Positions 4,705-10,370 of a stretch of DNA of 10,370 nt are shown here, piece by piece. This stretch comes from JAICMB01 sp049514735 (GTDB taxonomy: Bacteria; Acidobacteriota; Terriglobia; Bryobacterales; Bryobacteraceae). Where the stretch lies: contig JBEKUT010000408.1 in NCBI GenBank assembly GCA_049514735.1, positions 1 through 10,370 of the forward strand, read 5' to 3'. The notes beneath the pieces were generated by a model, which saw only the letters and a program-made list of their open reading frames with translations, was not told the origin of the DNA and made no database searches. A program made the translations under genes and the position numbers. The number at the start of each line of letters is the position of its first letter. Within the stretch, counting starts at the first letter, position 1.

Positions 4705-7700
4705 TTGCTGAAACTCAAGCGAGTCGAGATTCAAGGATTCAAGTCGTTCTTTGATAAGAGCGAGATGCGCTTCAACGGATCGGGCATCGCCGCCATCGTG
4801 GGGCCGAACGGCTGTGGAAAATCGAATCTGAGCGACGCCATAAGCTGGGTCCTCGGGGAGCAGTCGGCGAAAAGCCTGCGCGGCGCGCGGATGGAAGACG
4901 TAATCTTCGCCGGCACGCGGGATCGCAAGGCGCTGGGCATGGCGTCGGTCACCATGACGCTCACCGACCCGCGGATCGCCGCCGTCATTGAAGCCGCGAA
5001 CGGCAACCTCCACACGGACGCGGTTCCCGCGGTGAACGGTCACACCGACGCACACACCGAAATCACGATTACGCGACGCCTGTTTCGGTCGGGTGAAAGC
5101 GAGTACCTGATCAACGGCAAGACGGCGCGATTGCGCGACATTCAGGATCTCTTCCTCGGAACCGGGTTAGGCCCGGAGAGTTACGCGATCATCGAGCAGG
5201 GGCGCATCGGGCAGATCCTCAGCAACAAACCACAGGACCGGCGCGGCGTTATCGAAGAAGCGGCCGGCATCACGAGGTTCAAAACCAAGAAACGTCTGGC
5301 GGAGGCCAAGCTCGAAGGCGCGAAGCAGAATCTGACGCGCGTGTTCGACATCCTGGAAGAAGTCAGCCGTCAGGTCAATTCTCTAAAACGTCAGGCATCC
5401 AAAGCGAAGCGCTACGGCGAGTTGAAGACCGAAATGGTGGAGCAGCTCCAGAAAGCTCTCGCTGGCCGTTTCCGCATGCTGGAACGCGAGGCCGCGAAAA
5501 CGGCGCTCGATCTCAATGTTGCGACCTCCGAGTTTCAGACCCTGTCCGGCCAAGTCGCCGAGAGCGAGAAAGAACACCAGCGTCTCCAGGAACAATGTTT
5601 TCGGGTCGAAGGCGAGTTGACCGAAGCGCGCAGGCAGGTCGCCGAGCTGCGCGTCGATCAGGAACGGACGCGCGGCCGTCTGGAATCGCAGGCGAAACAG
5701 ATCGGCGCGATCGAGCACCGCTTGGCGCAGGGCGAGACGGAAGCACAGGAGTTGCAGGGGCGTCAGGAACGGCACGAGCAGGAACTACAGAATCATGTGA
5801 GCGCCGTCGCCGAGATTGAACTGCAAACGGAATCGGCGCGCCAGCGTCTGGCGGCCAAATCGGCCGAGCGCGAAGAGCTGAATAAAGGATTGCAAGAGAG
5901 AGCGCGGACGCTGGAATCCGGGCGGCAGCAGGTCTTGCGCCTGCTCGGCGAAGCATCCTCTTTGAAGAATCAGTTGGCGCAGATCGACGAGTATCTTTCC
6001 GCCGTCGAACGCGACACTGCACGCGCAGAGCGCGAAGAGCAGGGCGCGCTGGCCGACCAGGAACGCCTGGATGTGGCGAAGGGCGAACTACATAAGAAGA
6101 TATCGGCGCGGCAACTCGATCTGGAATCGACTGCGGATCAAAAGCGCGGGGTCGAAGAGGAGTTGAGCGTTCGCAAGAGCCGCGCTGCGCAGTCTCGCAA
6201 GGATTTCGAGCAACTTCGTTCGGAAGCATCGCAGCTCAACGCCAAGCGCGATTCGCTCGAGCAGATTATCTCGCATCGCTCCTACACAACGGACAGCGTG
6301 AAGAAGCTTTTCACCGCTATCGAAAAGGGACAGACGCAGGATTTCCACCCCGTGGGCGTGCTGGCAGACTTCGTCGAAGTCGACACGGCGTATGAAAAGG
6401 CGACCGAAGAATTCCTGCACGAAGAGCTGGAATATGTGGTCGTGAAGGATTGGGCGCAGGCCGAAAACGGCATCGACCTGATGCGAACCGATCTGGATGG
6501 CCGCGCGACATTCCTGGTCGAAGCCGAAGCCGCCAGCGATTCCGAGAAGCGTCAGGCCATCGGTCCGGTGCCGTTGCCGTCGCTCCGGGACTTCGTCCGA
6601 TTCACGAACGGGTTAACACGCGCGCCGGCCGATCTGATTCCGCGGCTCGCGAATTGTTATCTCGCCGAGGACCGTCCCACCGCACTGCCGGACGGCGTCA
6701 GTTATCACGGCCACGCCATCAGCGGAGGAAAGAAAAAAGCCAGCGGACCTTTGGCTCTCAAACGCGAACTGCGTGAATTGAGCAAGGAAGCGGCGGCCAA
6801 AGAAAAGTCGCTGAATGACACGCGTAAGCTTCTCGAAGATCTCGACAATGAGATCGCGTATCTCAGCGAAGATCTCGACCGGCTCCGTGGGCTGCAGCAG
6901 AGCCAGGAGAAAGATGCTCTCGCGTTAGAGCATGAAAACCGCAAGCTGACTGAAGAGTTTTCTCGCGCCTCTTCACGCCTCTCTGTAGCGCGGCTCGAAC
7001 TGGACCGCCTCTCGAAGGAGCGCCAGAGAGCGGGCGATCAGCGTGAGCGCAACGTCCAGCTTGTCGATGAGAAAGAGGCCGCGCGTTCCGTGCAGGAACA
7101 GGTTCTGGAACAATCGCGCGAGGATTTCGACGAGATGCAGGCCGCGGCAGCCAAAATCGGCGAAGAGCATTCCGAGTTGCGCGCCGATCTGGCGGGCTAT
7201 GAAGAGCGCCGCCGCGCGGAACAGTCCGCCCGTTCACGGCTGGAAAATCAGCTTCGTGAAATCGCTGCGCGCAGGCAGAACATCGCGGCTGAGATGGAAC
7301 GCCTCGGGGTTGATCGCGCGCATCTGTTGTCGAACAATATTGAGCTCGACCAGCGCGCCGGAACATTGACCGAAAACATCGCGCGGCTTGAGGAAATAGT
7401 GGCGCAGTTATCGGAGCAGGAAGGCGTCTCGCGAGCCGGTCTTGCCGAGTTGGAAGAGAGCCTCAAGCAGTTCCGCGCGAACGTGCAGGCGGCGCAGGAG
7501 AACCGGTCGCAGATTGAACTGACGTTGGTACGCCTGCAGGCGGAGTTGAAGTTCCTGGACGAAACCAGCCGCAAGGAACTGAATGTCGGGGTAGAGGAAT
7601 TGGCGCAGTCAGACGAGATCGTTCTGGATGAAGCCGGTCTCGACGAGGCCGAGCAGCGCTACCAGGAAATCCGCGCGAAGATCGACGCGTTGGGGCCTGT

Positions 7701-8337
7701 GAACCCGACGGCCTGGGAGGAATTCCAGGAAGCGCAGCAGCGTTACGACTTCCTGAACGCGCAACGTCAGGACCTGCTCGATTCCATTCGCGATACGGAG
7801 AAAGCGATTCAGGAGATCGACAACGAATCGCGCAAGCGCTTCGCCGAAGCTTACGAAGCCATCAACAAAAACTTCCGGGAAATGTTTACTACGTTGTTTG
7901 GCGGCGGCATCGGCGAGATGCGGTTGAACGACGAATCGAATGCTTCAGAATCCGGCATCGACATCGTGGCGTCGCCTCCAGGCAAGAAGCTGCAAAGCGT
8001 TCTGCTGCTATCGGGCGGCGAAAAATCGCTGACCGCGATGGCGCTGCTGATGGCGATCTTCCAATATCAGCCCAGCCCGTTCTGCATACTGGACGAAGTC
8101 GATGCGCCACTCGACGAACCCAATATCGAACGGCTGACTCGTCTGCTGCGCGACATGTCTTCGCAGACGCAGTTCATCGTCATCACGCACGCCAAGCGCA
8201 CTATGGAAGCCGCGCAGTCGCTGTACGGCGTGACGATGCAGGAACCGGGCATCTCGAAACTGGTGTCCGTCAGGTTCCAACAAGCTCCCCCTCCCCCGCC
8301 GCAGCTCGCGCTGCCGGAAGCGGTGCAGGTCTCCTGA
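4705..8337 (+). CDS. smc: Chromosome partition/condensation protein SMC
   Basis: Encodes 1210 residues, full SMC length. It begins MLKLKRVEIQGFKSFFDKS with Walker A GPNGCGKS (33-40) and Q-loop EQGRIGQILS (Q165). Coiled coil runs about 170-520 and 690-1030, rich in E/Q/R/L heptads. The hinge is about 526-690, including HPVGVLADFVEV and AISGGKKKASGP. The C-terminal head starts near DALGPVNPTAWEEF (about 995) and has signature LSGGEKSLTA (1102-1111), Walker B FCILDEVDAP (D1130, E1131) and D-loop LDEPN. The protein dimerises at the hinge, and ATP binding joins the heads with ScpA/ScpB to extrude and organise DNA. scpA/scpB are not in this window. A short polar insert (about 94-116, NGNLHTDAVPAVNGHTDAHT) lies between the first head strands, a variable place in the family. 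The tail after the ATPase is Pro-rich (APPPPPQLALPE). The TTG start is set by the ribosome site at 4688-4696. Confidence 0.97.
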   Translation: MLKLKRVEIQGFKSFFDKSEMRFNGSGIAAIVGPNGCGKSNLSDAISWVLGEQSAKSLRGARMEDVIFAGTRDRKALGMASVTMTLTDPRIAAVIEAANGNLHTDAVPAVNGHTDAHTEITITRRLFRSGESEYLINGKTARLRDIQDLFLGTGLGPESYAIIEQGRIGQILSNKPQDRRGVIEEAAGITRFKTKKRLAEAKLEGAKQNLTRVFDILEEVSRQVNSLKRQASKAKRYGELKTEMVEQLQKALAGRFRMLEREAAKTALDLNVATSEFQTLSGQVAESEKEHQRLQEQCFRVEGELTEARRQVAELRVDQERTRGRLESQAKQIGAIEHRLAQGETEAQELQGRQERHEQELQNHVSAVAEIELQTESARQRLAAKSAEREELNKGLQERARTLESGRQQVLRLLGEASSLKNQLAQIDEYLSAVERDTARAEREEQGALADQERLDVAKGELHKKISARQLDLESTADQKRGVEEELSVRKSRAAQSRKDFEQLRSEASQLNAKRDSLEQIISHRSYTTDSVKKLFTAIEKGQTQDFHPVGVLADFVEVDTAYEKATEEFLHEELEYVVVKDWAQAENGIDLMRTDLDGRATFLVEAEAASDSEKRQAIGPVPLPSLRDFVRFTNGLTRAPADLIPRLANCYLAEDRPTALPDGVSYHGHAISGGKKKASGPLALKRELRELSKEAAAKEKSLNDTRKLLEDLDNEIAYLSEDLDRLRGLQQSQEKDALALEHENRKLTEEFSRASSRLSVARLELDRLSKERQRAGDQRERNVQLVDEKEAARSVQEQVLEQSREDFDEMQAAAAKIGEEHSELRADLAGYEERRRAEQSARSRLENQLREIAARRQNIAAEMERLGVDRAHLLSNNIELDQRAGTLTENIARLEEIVAQLSEQEGVSRAGLAELEESLKQFRANVQAAQENRSQIELTLVRLQAELKFLDETSRKELNVGVEELAQSDEIVLDEAGLDEAEQRYQEIRAKIDALGPVNPTAWEEFQEAQQRYDFLNAQRQDLLDSIRDTEKAIQEIDNESRKRFAEAYEAINKNFREMFTTLFGGGIGEMRLNDESNASESGIDIVASPPGKKLQSVLLLSGGEKSLTAMALLMAIFQYQPSPFCILDEVDAPLDEPNIERLTRLLRDMSSQTQFIVITHAKRTMEAAQSLYGVTMQEPGISKLVSVRFQQAPPPPPQLALPEAVQVS

Positions 8338-8360
8338 GCCAAGGCCGGGAGACCTGTGCC
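8322..8360 (+). terminator. 13-bp stem-loop over the smc stop codon, no U-run
   Basis: GGTGCAGGTCTCC (8322-8334) pairs with GGAGACCTGTGCC (8348-8360): 13 pairs, of which the two T:G pairs are wobbles, around a 13-base loop that contains the smc TGA. No T-tract follows, so it is not a standard intrinsic terminator. It may instead protect the 3' end, pause polymerase or limit read-through into the next gene, whose ATG is only 12 bases downstream. The pairing is seen; the function is inferred. Confidence 0.5.
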
Positions 8361-8372
8361 AAACTAGATCGC

Positions 8373-8762
8373 ATGCGGCTCTTTGCGTTCACACTTATCG
8401 CTCTGATTTCGATCGCCGGCGCGACCGCCGCCGATTTGTCGGGGACATATAAAGGCACCTGGACCGGCGGGCAGGCCGACGGCGAATTAACGCTGACGCT
8501 CCGCGCCGGAGACGACGGCGCCACCAAAGCCGACGTGTCGTTTACGATTGCGGGCCAACCCGTGCAGTGCAAAGTGACTTCCATTAAGGTGGATGGATCG
8601 AAACTCGTGGTGGTTTACGAGTTCGACCTCGGCGACGCAAGACTGGAATCCACGGTAAGCGGCACGTTTACGGACAAGACGATTGAAGGATCGTATAAGA
8701 CGAAATCGGTCGGCGATGGATCGCCTGTCGATGAAGGCACCTGGAAAGCAACCGCGGCCTGA
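8373..8762 (+). CDS. Small exported protein of unknown function
   Basis: Encodes 129 residues. The N-terminus is a clear Sec signal peptide: MR, hydrophobic LFAFTLIALISIAGA, then a likely cleavage after ATA-A (about residue 19-20), giving a mature protein starting DLSGTYKGTW. The mature part of about 110 residues is made of alternating strand-like segments (GELTLTLRAG, VTSIKVDGSKLVVVYEFDL, ESTVSGTFTDKTIEGSYKT, DEGTWKATAA) with repeated G-T-W/Y/F ends. This suggests a small beta-barrel or lipocalin-like fold, but I do not recognise the family. There is no lipobox cysteine (its only Cys is in VQCKV), so it is probably soluble in the periplasm. No good ribosome site precedes the ATG. The stop overlaps the next start (TGATG), so it forms an operon with the aldolase. 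Confidence 0.8.
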   Translation: MRLFAFTLIALISIAGATAADLSGTYKGTWTGGQADGELTLTLRAGDDGATKADVSFTIAGQPVQCKVTSIKVDGSKLVVVYEFDLGDARLESTVSGTFTDKTIEGSYKTKSVGDGSPVDEGTWKATAA

Positions 8763-9679
8763 TGCTCCTGCCGAAGCCGCTGCGCGGCATTGTTCCGCCG
8801 ATCGTGACGCCGTTGCTCGATCGCGATACTCTCGACCGGCCTGCGATCGAGGCTCTGGTTGATCGGCTCATTTCCGCCGGCGTGAGTGGCATTTTTCTGC
8901 TGGGCACTACAGGCGAGGCGTCGTCTTTGAGCTATCGTCTGCGCCGGGAGTTTGTGGAACACGTCACCGCATATATTGCGGATCGCGTTCCGGTGTTGGT
9001 GAACATCACCGATACGGCGATGTCGGAGAGCCTCTTATTTGCGGATCACGCGTCCAAATCCGGCGCGTCGGGGCTGGTTCTTTCGCCGCCTTTTTATTTC
9101 TCGCTGACGCAATGCGAGTTGCTGCATTACCTGGAGCGGATCGCGCCCGATCTGCCGCTGCCAACCTATTTATATAATTTCCCGGCTATGACGAAGAACC
9201 CGTATGCGCCGGAAACAGTGGCCGCTGCCGCGAGTCTTCCGAACCTGTGCGGTATCAAGGATAGCTCCGGCGATATGGCGTATTTTGCCGAGTTGATTCG
9301 AGTCTTGGCCGGCCAACCCGATTTTGCCGTGTTCTGCGGACCCGAGGAAATCCTGGCGAAAGCGATTGCCATGGGCGCGCACGGCGGTATCGCGGGCGGC
9401 GCCAATCTTTGGCCGGAGCTCTATGTCGATTTATATCGAGCTTCGGTCAAGGGCGAAACGGGTGAGGTCGAACGGCTCCAGGCTCTGGTGATGCACATGA
9501 GCGCGCGAGTCTTTCATCGCATGTCTTCCTCGTCGCCGACGCGCTACTTGCGTGGGATGAAGTGCGGGCTTTCGTTGATCGGAGCATGCCGGAATATTCT
9601 CGCGGAACCGTTAGAATCGTTCGGCGCGGACGACATCGAGGAGATCCGACGGGCGCTAGTCGAAGTCGGGCGGGTGTAG
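8762..9679 (+). CDS. DHDPS/N-acetylneuraminate lyase family class I aldolase
   Basis: Encodes 305 residues, the normal length of this TIM-barrel family. Visible marks are the N-terminal GIVPPIVTPL, the pyruvate/oxo-acid binding GTTGE (48-52), Tyr138 in YNFPAMT and the Schiff-base Lys166 in GIKDSSGD. The Tyr-Lys spacing of 28 matches E. coli DapA (Y133, K161). The C-terminal part has FCGPEEILAKAIAMGAHGGIAGGANLWPEL. In true dihydrodipicolinate synthase the Tyr motif is YNxPxRT, with Arg138 binding aspartate semialdehyde; here that position is Met143. So it probably cleaves or forms a different 2-oxo acid, for example a 2-keto-3-deoxy sugar acid or 4-hydroxy-2-oxoglutarate. Family certain, substrate unknown. 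The ATG shares its A with the upstream stop (TGATG), indicating translational coupling to the exported protein. Annotating it dapA would be unsafe. Confidence 0.9.
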   Translation: MLLPKPLRGIVPPIVTPLLDRDTLDRPAIEALVDRLISAGVSGIFLLGTTGEASSLSYRLRREFVEHVTAYIADRVPVLVNITDTAMSESLLFADHASKSGASGLVLSPPFYFSLTQCELLHYLERIAPDLPLPTYLYNFPAMTKNPYAPETVAAAASLPNLCGIKDSSGDMAYFAELIRVLAGQPDFAVFCGPEEILAKAIAMGAHGGIAGGANLWPELYVDLYRASVKGETGEVERLQALVMHMSARVFHRMSSSSPTRYLRGMKCGLSLIGACRNILAEPLESFGADDIEEIRRALVEVGRV

Positions 9680-9689
9680 AGACACTACG

Positions 9690-9738
9690 GCGTTACGCGT
9701 ACAGCGTACAGCGTACAGCGTACGGCGTACGGCGTTGC
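9690..9738. repeat. Heptamer tandem array GCGTACA x7
   Basis: Seven adjacent 7-base units: GCGTTAC, GCGTACA three times, GCGTACG twice, GCGTTGC. The centre is exact and both ends are diverged. It starts 11 bases after the aldolase stop. The unit length of 7 would change a reading frame, so it is non-coding; copy number is likely to vary between strains by replication slippage. Confidence 0.85.
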
Positions 9739-9762
9739 TAGTGGTTAGTTGCTGGTTCAAAA

Positions 9763-9792
9763 ACGTTCTACGTTCCAACGTTGTACGTTGTT
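9763..9792. repeat. 15-base tandem duplication built on ACGTTnTACGTT
   Basis: ACGTTCTACGTTCCA (9763-9777) is followed directly by ACGTTGTACGTTGTT (9778-9792), with 11 of 15 bases identical. Each unit is itself two ACGTT words, so it is a degraded short-word repeat like the heptamer array 25 bases upstream. Confidence 0.7.
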
Positions 9793-9796
9793 GACC

Positions 9797-9852
9797 TCCG
9801 CCGCTCCCTTCAGGTCCGTTGCACCCCGGACATGGTCTGAAGGGATGGCGGA
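9797..9852. other. Long stem-loop of about 20 bp
   Basis: The left side is TCCGCC (9797-9802), TCCCTTCAG (9805-9813) and GTCCG (9814-9818). The right side is CGGAC (9827-9831), CTGAAGGGA (9837-9845) and GGCGGA (9847-9852). This gives 5+9+6 perfect pairs, interrupted by a 5-base one-sided bulge (ATGGT) and a 2/1 internal loop, capped by an 8-base loop TTGCACCC. It is too well paired to be casual. No T-run follows on the + strand, so it is not an ordinary terminator. It could be a folded RNA, a small palindromic mobile element or a recombination site. Confidence 0.6.
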
Positions 9853-9873
9853 CGGAGTGTGCCAGCCGCCTTC

Positions 9874-9917
9874 CGGCGCGCCGTGGATCGCGATCCAGCC
9901 GGACCCACTTCCGGAAG
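9874..9917. repeat. Cluster of three perfect palindromes
   Basis: CGGCGCGCCG (9874-9883) is directly followed by TGGATCGCGATCCA (9884-9897), and ten bases later by CTTCCGGAAG (9908-9917). All three are perfect. The 14-mer is long enough to be a protein site for a symmetric dimer. With the preceding stem-loop they form a block of dyads spanning about 120 bases. Confidence 0.6.
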
Positions 9918-9977
9918 CGCCTGCCGATTCTTTCGAACCTGCAAGCCCGGAAAGCCCGGCACTAAGTGCGGTGAGGG

Positions 9978-9991
9978 TTGGTGGCCACCAA
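9978..9991. repeat. Perfect 14-base palindrome TTGGTGGCCACCAA
   Basis: A perfect dyad without spacer, 200 bases before the second antitoxin gene. It closes the palindrome-rich block. It may be a regulator site, but it is too far from the antitoxin start to be a simple operator. Confidence 0.55.
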
Positions 9992-10191
9992 TAGTACATC
10001 ACCGTCAGAAAGCCTCCTTGCGAAGACCGTCTTACTGGTCCAAGCTTATGGGTGGGGTGCTTCGGTGTGTGAGGAGCCGGCCGTATGTGGTTGGTTTGGT
10101 GGGAGATTCAGTTTGAAAATTTTTTGTACCGTTTCACGCCGTGCTAGCGCGTGTCCACTCTAAAGTCAGCTGGAATCGATTAGCTAAGGCG

Positions 10192-10370
10192 ATGAAGACG
10201 AGTGTAGTTACGATCCATCAGGCAAAGACGAATCTCTCCCGGTTGCTTCAAAAAGCGTCCAATGGAGAAGAGGTGATCATTTCACGAGGTTCAAAACCAG
10301 TCGCCCGTCTTGTGCCGATCGGTGAGTCGAAGGGTCAACGACGGCCCGGTTCCATGAAAGGCAAATTGGT
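10192..10370 (+). CDS. Phd/YefM-type antitoxin, 3'-truncated by the window edge
   Basis: The frame is open from ATG 10192 to the right edge (59 full codons). The N-terminus MKTSVVTIHQAKTNLSRLLQ followed by GEEVIISRGSKPVARLVPI is the standard Phd/YefM (prevent-host-death) antitoxin fold: a strand VTIHQAK, a helix LSRLLQKAS, then the VIISRG-KPVARLVP hairpin that dimerises and binds the operator. The following RRPGSMKGKL matches the sub-family that pairs with a PIN/VapC toxin. The toxin gene is expected immediately downstream, outside the window. AAGG at 10186-10189 is too close to the ATG to be a good ribosome site. This is the second TA locus here and is of a different antitoxin type from the one at 656. 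Confidence 0.88.
   Translation, partial: MKTSVVTIHQAKTNLSRLLQKASNGEEVIISRGSKPVARLVPIGESKGQRRPGSMKGKL

Larger units (their letters stand above)
9680..10191. other. Gene-poor, structure-rich intergenic block
   Basis: About 510 bases between the aldolase and the second antitoxin. No gene is convincing. Open frames of 81 codons run on both strands over 9749-10002 (+ 9749-9994; - 9757-10002) and neither has a recognisable domain or ribosome site. The + frame from about 9812 to 9994 is Pro/Ala-rich (QPDPLPEAPADSFEPASPES) and could be the relic of a gene end, but the region's strong palindromes explain the open frames equally well. Individual repeats, a stem-loop and palindromes are listed separately. 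From about 10000 to 10190 base composition changes to G/T-rich and then A/T-rich (AAAATTTTTT near 10117-10125), unlike the flanking genes. Confidence 0.5.

Noticed and set aside
4561..5055. 164-codon frame on the - strand across the smc start
   Set aside because: Shadow of smc; the + frame carries the exact SMC N-terminus, Walker A and a strong ribosome site.
5513..6229. 238-codon - strand frame within smc
   Set aside because: Arg/Pro/Ala-rich antisense shadow of the coiled coil in high-G+C DNA.
9690..9792. CRISPR array
   Set aside because: Units are 7 and 15 bases long and directly adjacent, with no spacers of constant length and no cas genes.
9749..10002. Overlapping 81-codon frames on both strands
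   Set aside because: No recognised motif on either strand. Strong palindromes make both strands read alike (for example WIAIQ on one strand and WIAIH on the other), so the frames are probably side effects; kept only as a possible relic.
9978..10163. Frame with cysteine/tryptophan-rich protein (61 codons)
   Set aside because: Residue composition is unnatural and no ribosome site or family is visible.

Overview
The window is about 60% G+C and reads as a chromosomal segment of a soil-type bacterium. The best guess is Acidobacteriota, in the Solibacter/Bryobacter neighbourhood. The grounds are a one-polypeptide Ser/Thr kinase + TolB-like + TPR protein (a fusion abundant in that phylum), few clear Shine-Dalgarno sites, short tandem 'GCGTACA' and 'ACGTTnTACGTT' repeats between genes, and several toxin-antitoxin (TA) genes. 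This placement is inference from style; no phylogenetic marker was compared. All recognised genes are on the + strand.

Left part (1-2141), accessory in character. An ankyrin-repeat gene enters from beyond the left edge. It is followed by a complete two-gene TA module: an antitoxin and a PIN-domain (VapC-type) toxin joined by a TAATG overlap, with an inverted repeat before the antitoxin that could be its operator. Directly behind the toxin lies the decayed 3' part of another PIN-like gene, with one frameshift and one in-frame TAG. About 500 bases of non-coding DNA with short dispersed repeats follow.

Middle (2142-4487). A gene for a membrane-anchored Ser/Thr protein kinase with an extracytoplasmic TolB-like domain and TPRs. 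It is about 781 codons long if two single-base frame changes, one -1 and one +1, are bridged. As read it breaks into three overlapping open frames. The domains are well preserved, so the breaks are recent, or are sequence errors, or (for the first) possibly slippage.

Core part (4488-9679). A full-length smc gene (chromosome condensation ATPase) with a TTG start and a strong ribosome binding site. A 13-bp stem-loop over its stop codon separates it from a two-gene unit: a small exported protein of unknown function and a DHDPS/N-acetylneuraminate lyase family aldolase, joined by a TGATG overlap. The aldolase has the Schiff-base lysine and the Tyr but lacks the arginine diagnostic of true DapA, so a sugar-acid type aldolase is more likely than lysine biosynthesis.

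Right part (9680-10370). About 510 bases without a convincing gene, but rich in structure: a heptamer tandem array, a 15-mer duplication, a long stem-loop and four perfect palindromes. The window ends inside a second antitoxin gene of the Phd/YefM type, whose toxin partner should lie just beyond the edge.

No clearly new biological system was found. The best leads are the frameshifted kinase, the structured block at 9690-9991 and the PIN remnant beside a live PIN module.
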